Source: Pseudonocardia cypriaca (GTDB lineage Bacteria > Actinomycetota > Actinomycetes > Mycobacteriales > Pseudonocardiaceae). From it: 64,000 bases of DNA. The translations under genes and the position numbers were made by a program. The stretch lies in the NCBI RefSeq assembly GCF_006717045.1, contig NZ_VFPH01000001.1, positions 1,860,001 to 1,924,000 on the forward strand, in the 5' to 3' direction. Positions 18,049 through 26,399 of this stretch are shown here, in pieces (positions within the stretch are counted from its first letter, which is position 1; each line of letters opens with the position of its first letter). The notes under the pieces were generated by a model. That model did no database searches, was not told the DNA's origin, and was given only the letters and a program-made list of their open reading frames with translations.

Positions 18049-18537
18049 GTGAACGCACGCGGCGTGGTCTTCGTCCACTCGTCGCCAACTGCGGTCTGCC
18101 CGCACGTCGAGTGGGCGATCTCCGGCGTGCTCGGCACCAAGGTCTCGCTGCACTGGTCTCCACAGCCTGCCGCTCCGGGGCAGCTGCGGGCCGAGTGCAG
18201 CTGGACCGGGCCTGCGGGCAGCGGCGGGGCCCTGGCCGGCGCGTTGCGGGCGTGGCCGATGTTGCGGTTCGAGGTGACCGAGGAACCCAGCCCGGGGGTC
18301 GACGGGGAGCGGTTCTGCCACGTACCCACGCTCGGGCTGTGGAGCGGGCGGACCAGCGCCAACGGCGACATCGTGGTGGGCGAGGACCGGCTGCGCAGCC
18401 TGCTCGAGGAAGTGCCGGCGAGCCGGCTCGCGGGGCGCGTGCACGAGCTGCTCGGCTCGGCCTGGGACGACGCGCTCGAGCCGTTCCGGCTGGCGGGCGA
18501 CGGAGCGGCGGGCACGCTGCTGCACCGGGTGGGCTGA
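18049..18537 (+). CDS. DUF3145 family protein
   Basis: This 162-residue soluble protein opens NARGVVFVHSSPTAVCPHVEWAISG, which I recognise as the DUF3145 start. The GTG at 18049 has GGAGG 6 bases before it. The family is restricted to actinobacteria and, from memory, often lies near the fatty-acid synthase genes, as it does here (fabF is 2.3 kb away). Its function is unknown. A link to lipid metabolism is inference from position. Confidence 0.85.
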   Translation: MNARGVVFVHSSPTAVCPHVEWAISGVLGTKVSLHWSPQPAAPGQLRAECSWTGPAGSGGALAGALRAWPMLRFEVTEEPSPGVDGERFCHVPTLGLWSGRTSANGDIVVGEDRLRSLLEEVPASRLAGRVHELLGSAWDDALEPFRLAGDGAAGTLLHRVG

Positions 18538-18658
18538 CTCCCGGGACATTCTGCGCGCTCCGCCATTCGCGCCATGCGCTCGTCCGTTCGGGCGCTAGCA
18601 TCGCTCCGATTGCGGCGGGGCGATCCCTCGCCGTTCCTCCAGCGGAAAGAGGGCAGCG

Positions 18659-20122
18659 GTGACGGAAACCGTCCAGCCGGCCGGCGTACCCGACCGGACC
18701 GTCTTCGGCCATCCGGTCGGGCTCAGCAACCTGTTCGGCGTGGAGCTCTGGGAGCGCTTCTCGTTCTACGGGATGATCCTGATCCTGGGCTACTACCTGT
18801 ACTACAGCCTGGAACAGGGCGGTCTCGGCCTGCCGCAGGCCACCGCGACCGGCATCGTCGGCGCCTACGGCGGCACGGTCTACCTCAGCACCGTGCTGGG
18901 TGGCTGGCTCGCCGACCGCGTGCTCGGCATGGAACGGATGGTCTTCTACGGCGGCGTGGTCGTGATGCTGGGCCACATCGCGCTCGCGGTGCTGCCAGGG
19001 CTATCCGGCGTCGCGGTCGGGCTCGTGCTGGTCGCGCTGGGCAGCGGGGCGCTGAAGGCCAACGCGTCGTCGCTGCTGGGCACCCTCTACGCGAAGGGTG
19101 ACCCGCGCGCCGACGGCGGCTTCACGCTCTTCTACCTGGGAATCAACCTCGGGGCGTTCATCGGGCCGCTCGTCACCGGGCTGCTGCAGGACTCGGTCGG
19201 CTTCCACTTCGGGTTCGGCGCAGCGGCCATCGGCATGGCGCTCGGCCTCGTCCAGTACGCGGCGTTCCGCCGCAACCTCGGCACGGCCGGCAAGCAGCCG
19301 CCCAACCCGCTGCCGGCCACGGCGCGGCCGAAGGCGATCGGGATCGGCCTCGCGATCGTCGTGGTGCTCGCGGTCGTGGCGTTCAGCGGCGTGGTGCCGC
19401 TCGCCGCGCTGCCCCGCGTCACCAGCGTGGTGCTGCTCCTCGCGTCGATCGCGTACTTCGCCACGATGCTCTCGAGCCCGAAGGTGACGCCGAGCGAGCG
19501 CACCAAGGTGCGCGCCTACATCCCGCTCTTCATCGCCAACGCCGCGTTCTGGTCGCTGTTCCAGCAGATCTTCACGGTGCTGGCGGTGTACTCCGACGAG
19601 CGGATGAACTGGAGCATCGGCGGCTGGACCGCGCCCTCGTCGTGGATCGGCTCACTGGAACCGATCTGGATCATCATCCTGTCCCCGGTGTTCGCGGCGA
19701 TGTGGACGCGGCTGGGCCGCGCCGCGCCGTCCACGCCGCGCAAGTTCTCCTACGGCGTGATCGGGATGGGGGTCGCGTTCCTGGCCTTCCTGGTCTTCGC
19801 GGGTGGCACCGGGCGCAGCACGCCCGCGATCGCCGTGCTGGTGATCCTCGGGCTGTTCGCGGTGTCGGAGCTGATGCTGTCGCCGATCGGGCTGTCGGTC
19901 ACCACGAAGCTCGCGCCGGAGTCGTTCCGCGCCCAGATGATGGCGCTGTACTTCTTCTCCGTCGGGCTGGGGACGTCGATGTCCGGGGTGCTCGCCCAGT
20001 TCTACTCGGTCGAATCCGAGTTCGCCTACTTCGGCGTCAACGGTCTCGTGGTGATCGTGGTGGGGCTGGTCGTGTTCGCGCTCGGCCCGTGGATCTCGCG
20101 CCACATGGAGGGCGTGCACTAG
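18659..20122 (+). CDS. POT/PTR-family proton-coupled peptide transporter
   Basis: The 487-residue membrane protein has about 14 hydrophobic segments. It shows the POT signature region at the N-terminus (NLFGVELWERFSFYGM), which contains the ExxER proton-coupling motif, followed by GAYGGTVYLSTVLGGWLADR and FTLFYLGINLGAFIGPL (the second PTR2 signature). It should import di- and tripeptides with protons. The GTG at 18659 follows AAAGAGGG. A hairpin terminator follows the stop. Confidence 0.93.
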   Translation: MTETVQPAGVPDRTVFGHPVGLSNLFGVELWERFSFYGMILILGYYLYYSLEQGGLGLPQATATGIVGAYGGTVYLSTVLGGWLADRVLGMERMVFYGGVVVMLGHIALAVLPGLSGVAVGLVLVALGSGALKANASSLLGTLYAKGDPRADGGFTLFYLGINLGAFIGPLVTGLLQDSVGFHFGFGAAAIGMALGLVQYAAFRRNLGTAGKQPPNPLPATARPKAIGIGLAIVVVLAVVAFSGVVPLAALPRVTSVVLLLASIAYFATMLSSPKVTPSERTKVRAYIPLFIANAAFWSLFQQIFTVLAVYSDERMNWSIGGWTAPSSWIGSLEPIWIIILSPVFAAMWTRLGRAAPSTPRKFSYGVIGMGVAFLAFLVFAGGTGRSTPAIAVLVILGLFAVSELMLSPIGLSVTTKLAPESFRAQMMALYFFSVGLGTSMSGVLAQFYSVESEFAYFGVNGLVVIVVGLVVFALGPWISRHMEGVH

Positions 20123-20143
20123 GGCCACCGTGTCAGGAGCCTG

Positions 20144-20174
20144 ACCGGGCCGACGCGCACCGCGCCGGCCCGGT
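20144..20174 (+). terminator. Terminator of the peptide transporter gene
   Basis: A perfect 9-bp stem (ACCGGGCCG with CGGCCCGGT) with a 13-base loop lies 21 bases after the transporter stop. Confidence 0.65.
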
Positions 20175-20267
20175 TCGTCGCGCCGATCCCGGTGGAGATC
20201 GGTACCGGTGTTCGGCCGGTTCCAGGCGGCCCGGCACACTGATCACCGGGCAACCTGGAGGAGGGCT

Positions 20268-20297
20268 GTGGTGGATGCACGCGGCGTGGGCCGGTGA
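20268..20297 (+). other. Possible 9-codon leader ORF
   Basis: A GTG with a very strong GGAGGAGGG ribosome site encodes V-V-D-A-R-G-V-G-R and stops with a TGA that overlaps the GTG start of the next gene (GTGA at 20294-20297). The larger gene has no ribosome site of its own, so its translation probably depends on this leader by coupling. Coding status is inferred from layout only. Confidence 0.45.
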
Positions 20298-20830
20298 CGC
20301 GCTCGACGACGGCGGTGGTCGCGATCGCCTTCGCCGTGGTGGTGGTCGTGGGCGGTGCCGCAGCGCTCGCGACCCGGGACCGCTCGGGGCCGCCCCAGGT
20401 GCCCGCCGAGGGGGTGGGGTCGAGCGAGGTGGAGCTGTCCCCGGATGCGGCGGAGCACCCGGCCGGTGAGGTGGTGCGCACGCAGCTGCAGCTCCACTAC
20501 GACGCGATCAACGGGCGCGACTACGAGCAGTGGCGCGCCACGGTGGTGCCCGCGCGGGCCGCGGCGCTGAGCGCGGCGGAGTGGCAGGAGGCCTACTCCA
20601 CCACGCAGGACGGCTCGATCCGGGTGGAGCGCATCGACCCGGACCCCGCCGCCGGATCCGACGAGGGCCTGCTGGTGCGCGTGCGGTTCATCAGCGTGCA
20701 AGCGGTGGAGAAGGCGCCGCCGGACCTGCGGGTCGGGCGCATCTGCTGGCGATCCACGCTGCCCATGCGCGGAACGCCGCCCCTGATCGGCACGACCGGG
20801 GGCGGCAGCTCCGCGCGAGAAGCGTGTTGA
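20294..20830 (+). CDS. Membrane-anchored or secreted hypothetical protein
   Basis: The 178-residue product has an N-terminal hydrophobic helix (TAVVAIAFAVVVVVGGAAALA). An external domain begins near residue 58 with GEVVRTQLQLHYDAINGRDYEQW and resembles the NTF2-like fold often found in actinobacterial lipoproteins and anchored proteins. The GTG at 20294 overlaps the stop of a tiny upstream frame. Its stop abuts the convergent fabF stop with no spacing. The function is unknown. Confidence 0.7.
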   Translation: MTRSTTAVVAIAFAVVVVVGGAAALATRDRSGPPQVPAEGVGSSEVELSPDAAEHPAGEVVRTQLQLHYDAINGRDYEQWRATVVPARAAALSAAEWQEAYSTTQDGSIRVERIDPDPAAGSDEGLLVRVRFISVQAVEKAPPDLRVGRICWRSTLPMRGTPPLIGTTGGGSSAREAC

Positions 20831-22066
20831 CTACGCCTTCGTAAAGGTGACCGCGGCGTTGTGCCCGCCGAAGCCGAACGAGTCGCAGACCGCGGCCTGC
20901 AGGTCGACCTTGCGCGGCTCGCCCGCCACCACGTCGAGCTCGACGCCGGGGTCGAGGTTCTCGAGGTTGAGCGTGGCCGGGACGATCCCCTCCTTGATCG
21001 AGAGGACCGTGATGATGCTCTCGACCGCGCCCGCCGCCCCGACGAGGTGCCCGAAGGACCCCTTCGGCGCCGTGAGGATCGGGTGGTCCCCGAGCGCCTT
21101 GCGGACGGCCCTGGTCTCACCCACGTCGCCCGCGACCGTCGAGGTGGCGTGGCAGTTGACGTGGCCGATGTCGGCTGGCTCCAGCCCCGCGTCGCGCACG
21201 GACTTCGCGATCGCCCGCGACTGGCCGATCCCCTCCGGCTCCGGACCCGTGATGTGGTAGGAGTCGGCGGTGAGGCCGGCGCCGGCCAGCCTGCCGTACA
21301 CGTTGGCGCCGCGCGCTGCGGCGAACTCCGCCCGCTCCAGCACCATGATCCCGGCGCCCTCGCCGAGCACGAACCCGTCGCGGCCCGTGTCGAACGGCCG
21401 GGAGGCGCGTTCCGGCTCGTCGTTGCGCTGGGAGAGCGTGCGCGACTGCACGAAGCCGGCCACGGTGAGCTGCGTGATGCAGGCCTCCGCGCCGCCGGCG
21501 ATGACGACGTCCAGCTCGCCGTTGCGCATCAGCATGAGTGCCCAGGCGAGGGCCTCTGCACCGGTGGCGCACGCGGACACCGGCGCGTGCACGCCACCGC
21601 GCGCACCGAACTCGAGGCTCACCCACGCGGCGGGCCCGTTGGGCATCAGCATCGGCACGGTCAGCGGGGAGATCTTGCGCAGACCCTGGGTCTCGAGCAG
21701 GTCGTCCTGCGCGAGCAGGGTGGTGACGCCACCGATGCCGGTCCCGACCACCACGCCGAGCCGCTCGGGCTCCACCTCGGGGGCCCCGGCGTCCGCCCAG
21801 GCCTCCTTGGAAGCCACGATCGCGAGCTGTTCCACCCGGTCCAGCCGCCGGGACTGGACCCGGGGGAGTACCTCGGTGGGCTCGACGGCGAGCGGCGCCC
21901 CGATCTTCACCGGCAGGTCGTAGCGATCGATCCAGTCGTAGTCGCCGTTGATCCGCCGGACGCCTGAGCGCCCGCTGAGCATGCCCTCCCAGGTCGATGC
22001 GACGTCCCCACCGAGCGGGGTCGTCGCGCCGAGCCCGGTGATGACCACGTCGACCTCAGAACTCAT
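20831..22066 (-). CDS. fabF: Beta-ketoacyl-ACP synthase II FabF
   Basis: FabF condenses malonyl-ACP with acyl-ACP to elongate fatty acids. The 411-residue protein has the Cys-His-His triad: Cys166 in VSACATGAEA, His306 in NCHATST and His340 in GSFGHLVGAAG. It is the last gene of fabD-fabH-acpP-fabF, 27 bases after acpP. The ATG at 22066 follows GGAGGC. Mycobacterial homologues at this locus are kasA/kasB. Whether this one makes ordinary or very long chains cannot be told here. Confidence 0.96.
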   Translation of the reverse strand: MSSEVDVVITGLGATTPLGGDVASTWEGMLSGRSGVRRINGDYDWIDRYDLPVKIGAPLAVEPTEVLPRVQSRRLDRVEQLAIVASKEAWADAGAPEVEPERLGVVVGTGIGGVTTLLAQDDLLETQGLRKISPLTVPMLMPNGPAAWVSLEFGARGGVHAPVSACATGAEALAWALMLMRNGELDVVIAGGAEACITQLTVAGFVQSRTLSQRNDEPERASRPFDTGRDGFVLGEGAGIMVLERAEFAAARGANVYGRLAGAGLTADSYHITGPEPEGIGQSRAIAKSVRDAGLEPADIGHVNCHATSTVAGDVGETRAVRKALGDHPILTAPKGSFGHLVGAAGAVESIITVLSIKEGIVPATLNLENLDPGVELDVVAGEPRKVDLQAAVCDSFGFGGHNAAVTFTKA

Positions 22067-22093
22067 GGTGCCTCCCGGTCCCGCCGCGGCGGG

Positions 22094-22336
22094 TCACTGG
22101 TTCTTCGCGATGTAGTCGACGGCGTCGCCGACCGTCTTCAGCTCGGCCAGCTGGTCGTCGGGGATCTTCACGCCGAACTTGTCCTCGGCCTGCACGGCGA
22201 TCTCGACCATCGACAGCGAGTCGATGTCCAGGTCGTCGACGAAGGACTTCTCGGCCGAAACCTCGGCGGTGTCGATGCCGGCGACCTCCTCGACGATCTC
22301 CGCGAGCCCGCTGAGGATCTCGGTGTTGTCGGCCAC
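22094..22336 (-). CDS. acpP: Acyl carrier protein AcpP
   Basis: The 80-residue acidic four-helix protein carries fatty-acyl chains on a phosphopantetheine arm. The attachment Ser40 lies in DDLDIDSLSMVE. The GTG start at 22336 has AAGGAGAG at 6 bases, the strongest ribosome site of the operon, consistent with the high level of ACP needed. It lies between fabH and fabF. Confidence 0.97.
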   Translation of the reverse strand: MADNTEILSGLAEIVEEVAGIDTAEVSAEKSFVDDLDIDSLSMVEIAVQAEDKFGVKIPDDQLAELKTVGDAVDYIAKNQ

Positions 22337-22392
22337 GGTGTTCTCTCCTTCTGTGGGGCGTGCAGGGGGTTGATCTAGCTAGCGGGGGGATC

Positions 22393-23403
22393 CTATGGAC
22401 AGATGACGACCTGGGCGGCGAAGGACAGGCCCGCGCCGAACCCGGCGAGCAGTGTGACGTCACCCGAGCGCAGCCGCCCGTCGGCGCGCATGTGGTCCAT
22501 GGCGAGCGGGATCGACGCGGACGACGTGTTCCCGGAGTGGACGATGTCGTCGGCGACGACCATGTCCTCGCGCGCGCCTTCCTTGCGCAGCCGCTTCGCG
22601 ACGGCGTCGACGATGCGCAGGTTGGCCTGGTGCGGCACGAAGACGTCGATGTCGGCGGGGGTGAGCCCGGCCAGCTCGATCGCCTTCAGCGCCACGGGCG
22701 CGATCTTGGTGGTGGCCCAGCGGAAGACGGCCTGGCCCTCCTGGAACAGGGCGTTCTTCTCGGGGATGATGTGGATCGTCTGGGCCATGTCACCTGCGCT
22801 GCCCCAGGTGAGGGGCCCGACGCCGACCGAATCGTCGTCGGTGGCCGGACCCAGCACGACGGCACCGGCCCCGTCGGCGAAGATGATCGCGGTGGAGCGG
22901 TCGGTCCAGTCCATCCAGTCCGACAGCTTCTCGGCGCCGATCACCAGCACGTGCCGCGACGATCCGGCGCGGACCAGGTCGGCACCCGTGCCGATCGCGT
23001 AGGCGAAGCCGGCGCAGGCGGCGTTGAGGTCGAACGCACCTGGGGCGGGGATGCCGATCCGCTCGGCGGTCTGCGCCGCGGCGTTGGGGATGCCGTTCGG
23101 CATCGTGCAGGTCGCCACGATCACGGTGTCGATCTCGCTGGGCGCGAGGCCGGAGTCCTTCACCGCCCGGGAGCCCGCCTCGGCCGCCATGTCGACCAGC
23201 AGCGTGCCCTCCTCCGCGATGCGCCGGCTCTCGATGCCGACCCGCTCGCGGATCCACTGGTCGTTGGTGTCCATCCGCTGGGCGAGGTCGTCGTTGGTGA
23301 CGACGTTCTCGGGCTGCGTGCTGCCCATACCGAGGAGCCGCGCGCCCGCGACAGGTGGGGCGGTGCGGAGCCGGACGTTCCTGGGCTGGGTCGATCGGGT
23401 CAC
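22393..23403 (-). CDS. fabH: Beta-ketoacyl-ACP synthase III FabH
   Basis: FabH starts fatty-acid synthesis by joining an acyl-CoA primer to malonyl-ACP. The 336-residue protein shows the triad Cys130 (NAACAGF), His258 (VPHQANLRI) and Asn292 (SGNTSSAS). The GTG start at 23403 overlaps the fabD stop in a GTGA, so translation is coupled. The fabD-fabH-acpP-fabF order is the Streptomyces-like one; mycobacteria lack fabH at this place. Confidence 0.96.
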   Translation of the reverse strand: MTRSTQPRNVRLRTAPPVAGARLLGMGSTQPENVVTNDDLAQRMDTNDQWIRERVGIESRRIAEEGTLLVDMAAEAGSRAVKDSGLAPSEIDTVIVATCTMPNGIPNAAAQTAERIGIPAPGAFDLNAACAGFAYAIGTGADLVRAGSSRHVLVIGAEKLSDWMDWTDRSTAIIFADGAGAVVLGPATDDDSVGVGPLTWGSAGDMAQTIHIIPEKNALFQEGQAVFRWATTKIAPVALKAIELAGLTPADIDVFVPHQANLRIVDAVAKRLRKEGAREDMVVADDIVHSGNTSSASIPLAMDHMRADGRLRSGDVTLLAGFGAGLSFAAQVVICP

Positions 23404-24332
23404 GTGTCGGCTCCCGCGTGCTCGGTGATGAGGTCGACGGCCTTGTCGAGGTCGTCGGGGGTCTTGAGGGCCAGCGTCGCCGTGCCCTTGAGGTCGCGCT
23501 TGACGAGCCCGACCAGCGTGCCGGCGGGCGGGAGCTCGATCACCGCGGTGACGCCCAGCTCGCGCAGGCGGGCCATGCAGGCGTCCCAGCGCACCGGGCG
23601 GGTGACCTGCGCGACGAGCCTGCGCAGCGCCTCCGCGCCCTCGGTGACGACCTCGCCGTCGGCGTTGGACAGCACCGGGCGCACCGGGTCGGCCGGGGTG
23701 ACCTTCTCGGCGTGGGCCCGCATCGCGTCCTCGGCGGACTCCATGAAGCGGGTGTGGAATGCACCGGCCACCGGCAGCGGGATCACGCGGGCGCGCTCGG
23801 GTGGCGCGGCCGCCAGCTCGGCGAGCGCGGCCTGCGGTCCGGCCGCGACGACCTGACCTGCTCCGTTGCGATTGGCCGGGTCGAGGCCCAGCTCGGCGAG
23901 CTTCGCCAGCACCTCATCGGGTTTCCCACCGAGCACGGCGCTCATGCCGGTTGGCGCGAGTGCGCAGGCGGCGGCCATCTCGCGGCCGCGGACCGCGGCG
24001 AGCGACACGGCAGCATCGGGGGAGAGCACGTCGGCCACCGCGGCGGCGGCGAGCTCACCGACGGAGTGGCCTGCGGTGGGTGCGGCAGCGGGCAGTGCGG
24101 TGCGGCCGGCGAGGCGAGCCGCGGCCAGCAGCGCGCAGGCGACCACGAGCGGCTGCGTGACGGCGGTGTCCTTGATCTCGTCCGCGCCGGCGGTGGTGCC
24201 GAGCCGGCGTAGGTCGAGACCGGTGGCGTCGGACCATCGGGCGATCGTGTCCTCGGCCGAGGGGTCGTCGAGCCACGGGGCGAGCATGCCCGGGGTCTGA
24301 GATCCCTGGCCGGGTGCGAGCAGGGCAATCAC
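23400..24332 (-). CDS. fabD: Malonyl-CoA:ACP transacylase FabD
   Basis: FabD loads malonyl groups on ACP. The 310-residue protein opens VIALLAPGQGSQTPG and has the nucleophile Ser90 in GHSVGEL; later segments PLPVAGAFHTRFM and PVRWDACM are typical. The GTG at 24332 fits the family start but has no clear ribosome site, so the mRNA may be leaderless or the start coupled otherwise. It is the first gene of the fab operon. An inverted repeat lies 70 bases upstream. Confidence 0.95.
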   Translation of the reverse strand: MIALLAPGQGSQTPGMLAPWLDDPSAEDTIARWSDATGLDLRRLGTTAGADEIKDTAVTQPLVVACALLAAARLAGRTALPAAAPTAGHSVGELAAAAVADVLSPDAAVSLAAVRGREMAAACALAPTGMSAVLGGKPDEVLAKLAELGLDPANRNGAGQVVAAGPQAALAELAAAPPERARVIPLPVAGAFHTRFMESAEDAMRAHAEKVTPADPVRPVLSNADGEVVTEGAEALRRLVAQVTRPVRWDACMARLRELGVTAVIELPPAGTLVGLVKRDLKGTATLALKTPDDLDKAVDLITEHAGADT

Positions 24333-24401
24333 GTTACGTAGGAAACCCGGAGCGGGGTGGGCGCGGGAAGGCCTCGGCCCCACGAACTCGGTGGACGGCC
24401 T

Positions 24402-24418
24402 TTGGAGGTTTCCTCCAA
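24402..24418 (-). promoter_or_regulatory. Candidate FasR operator in the fabD promoter region
   Basis: TTGGAGG and CCTCCAA form a perfect 7-bp inverted repeat with a 3-base spacer in the 152-base gap between fasR and fabD, 70 bases before the fabD GTG. FasR-type regulators are known to bind and activate this promoter in Streptomyces. That this repeat is the site is inferred from symmetry and position. Confidence 0.55.
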
Positions 24419-24484
24419 CGACGCCCCCGGATGATCCGAGTACGGGTGGCCGCGGTGCCCATCCGATTGTGGGATCGACCCAGG

Positions 24485-25735
24485 TCAGGAGCCGTCCAGT
24501 GGGCCGAGCCGGGCGGCGAGAACACCGAAGCGCAGCACCAGTGCGTCGCGCGGGTCGGCGGGGCGGAGACCCGTGAGCTCGGTCACGCGCCGTAGCCGGT
24601 ACCTCACGGTATTGGGATGGACGAAGAGCGCGCGGGCACACGCTTCGAGGGCGCTCCCGCTCTCCAGGAAGGCTTCCAGGGTGGTCAGCAGCTCGCCTCC
24701 CGCCGCCGACAGGGGTTCGACGGCCGTGGCGACGAGCCTGCGGTGGGCGACGGGGTCACCGGCGAGCGCGCGCTCGGGCAGCAGGTCGTCGGCGGCGACC
24801 GGGCGCGGCGCATCCGGCCGGGCCGGGGCCGCCCGCAGGCCCGCGAGGGCGTCGCGGGCGCTCGCGTGCGCGCCGGGCAGGTCGGCCGCACGCGGTCCCA
24901 CGACGACGGGACCGGCGCCGAACGCCTCGACGACCGTGCCGATGTCACCGCCGGTGTCCAGGCCCGGTGGCTCCGACAGCAGCACGACCAGGCGGTTGCC
25001 CTGCACGCCGACCAGCACGGACTGGCCGGAGCTGTCGGCCTCGCGGCGCAGCTCGGACAGCAGCTCCTCGTGCGCCTCCGGGGCCGGGCTGCCCACCACC
25101 ACGCGCAGCGGCTCGGTGGGGTCCCAGCCGAGCGCGGACGCGCGCGAGACCAGGCCGTCGACCCAGCTCCGCGCGGTGTTGCCGGACTCCGCCCCCGGCC
25201 CGCGGACCACCGCGTCGACCACGAGCGCCTCGACCCGCGCGTCCCACGCGCCGCGGCTCTCCGCCTCACCGGCGTACACGGTGGCGGCGGCGAACGCGAT
25301 CTCCCGGCCGAACCGCAGCACACCCTCGACGAGCGTGCGCCGCTCGGCCTCGTCGGCCGCGAGCGGCGGCAGTTGCTCCTCGAAGACCTCGGTCGCGATG
25401 CGGACGAGGTCGACGGTCTGCGACAGCGTCAGCCGGCGCGCGAGATCACGGGGTGCGATCCGGAACGCCTCGGCCGTGAGCTGCGGCACCCCGGAAGACC
25501 CTTCGGCCCAGCGCTTGCCGATCCACGCCACGAAGTTGGCCACGCCGGTCTGCGTGACGAGCTGGACGCCCGCACGCAGGTCCGCCGACAGGCGCGCGAA
25601 CCACGGCTGGCGCCGCGCCATTGCCGCGAGACAGGCGGCAGCCAGGTCACCCGCGGCCAGCTCCAGCTTGCGCAAGGTGGCCGGGGACAGCCCGGAGGAT
25701 GCCCGCGCCCCGTCGTCGGTCACGCGGGGCAGCAT
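24485..25735 (-). CDS. fasR: PucR-type activator of fatty-acid synthesis (FasR-like)
   Basis: The 416-residue protein has a C-terminal PucR-type helix-turn-helix (LEAFLESGSALEACARALFVHPNTVRYRLRRV) preceded by a GGDEF-like/PucR middle region, and a helical N-terminal domain. This architecture directly upstream of fabD is that of FasR, which activates the fab operon in Streptomyces, and of Rv2242 in M. tuberculosis. The start is ATG 25735 or GTG 25723; neither has a clear ribosome site. The symbol rests on architecture plus synteny. Confidence 0.8.
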   Translation of the reverse strand: MLPRVTDDGARASSGLSPATLRKLELAAGDLAAACLAAMARRQPWFARLSADLRAGVQLVTQTGVANFVAWIGKRWAEGSSGVPQLTAEAFRIAPRDLARRLTLSQTVDLVRIATEVFEEQLPPLAADEAERRTLVEGVLRFGREIAFAAATVYAGEAESRGAWDARVEALVVDAVVRGPGAESGNTARSWVDGLVSRASALGWDPTEPLRVVVGSPAPEAHEELLSELRREADSSGQSVLVGVQGNRLVVLLSEPPGLDTGGDIGTVVEAFGAGPVVVGPRAADLPGAHASARDALAGLRAAPARPDAPRPVAADDLLPERALAGDPVAHRRLVATAVEPLSAAGGELLTTLEAFLESGSALEACARALFVHPNTVRYRLRRVTELTGLRPADPRDALVLRFGVLAARLGPLDGS

Positions 25736-25832
25736 CGCACGACGCGGCGTCGGCGGTGGTGGACCCGGAACGAGCCGACGCCGGGCGCCGTCCCCGCTCG
25801 ACCACCGGGGCCGTACTGTGGCGAGTGATCAG

Positions 25833-25921
25833 GGGGCCGCTCCGACGGCGGCCCCGAACGCGCCTCCGGGGTGTTGCACGCCCGCGGAGGTGAAAGGACG
25901 ATCCGGCGACCTTGCGCCGGA
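25833..25921 (-). terminator. Two hairpins after the cold-shock gene
   Basis: A 7-bp stem (TCCGGCG/CGCCGGA, 6-base loop, 25902-25921) begins 18 bases after the cold-shock stop and is followed on the minus strand by a T-containing run. A second 8-bp stem (GGGGCCGC/GCGGCCCC, 25833-25855) lies further on. Together they should end the cold-shock transcript before fasR. Confidence 0.65.
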
Positions 25922-25939
25922 AGCTGTGGAGATCGGCGG

Positions 25940-26146
25940 TCAGCCGAGCGGAGTGACCTTGGTGGCCTGCGGACCCTTCTGACCCTGCTCGATGTCGAAC
26001 GACACGCGCTGACCCTCGTCGAGGCTCTTGTATCCGTTTGTCTGGATCGCCGAGTAGTGCACGAACACGTCCGCGCCACCACCGTCAGGAGCGAGGAAGC
26101 CGTAGCCCTTCTCGCTGTTGAACCACTTGACGGTGCCCTCTGCCAT
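25940..26146 (-). CDS. Cold-shock protein (CspA family)
   Basis: The 68-residue protein is a single cold-shock domain that binds single-stranded RNA and DNA. Its RNA-binding motifs are [11 protein letters not shown] (RNP1) and DVFVHYSAI (RNP2). The ATG at 26146 follows GAGGAG at 6 bases. It is a monocistronic gene between fasR and aceE on the same strand, bounded by hairpins on both sides. The roughly 180-base stretch upstream, free of genes, may include a long regulated 5' leader, as is common for csp genes. Confidence 0.96.
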   Translation of the reverse strand: MAEGTVKWFNSEKGYGFLAPDGGGADVFVHYSAIQTNGYKSLDEGQRVSFDIEQGQKGPQATKVTPLG

Positions 26147-26330
26147 TCCTGCTCTCCTCGTACCTGTGCCGGGGCACTGCCCCCGGCCTCGCGCCGCCTG
26201 GCGCTCAACGCTGCGCGCCCCGGTCGGGACGCCGTTCGCGATCACTCGCTGGCGGCGTCGCGCCGGAGCGTATCGTGTTCGGGCCTCGCTGCCGAGAGTC
26301 AATGACCAGTGATTTTCCGGCTCTTTCACG

Positions 26331-26380
26331 AGCGAGAGCCGCATTCCCGCCCTCGAAAGGTGGGGAACACGGCTCTCGCT
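26331..26380 (-). terminator. Long hairpin after aceE
   Basis: AGCGAGAGCCG and CGGCTCTCGCT form a perfect 11-bp stem. After one two-base mismatch the stem continues with TTCCC/GGGAA around a 14-base apical loop. It lies 20 bases after the aceE stop on the minus strand and is the likely terminator. The near-perfect long palindrome could also be a dispersed repeat. Confidence 0.75.
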
Positions 26381-26399
26381 GCTGGTGATGTGCTATCGA

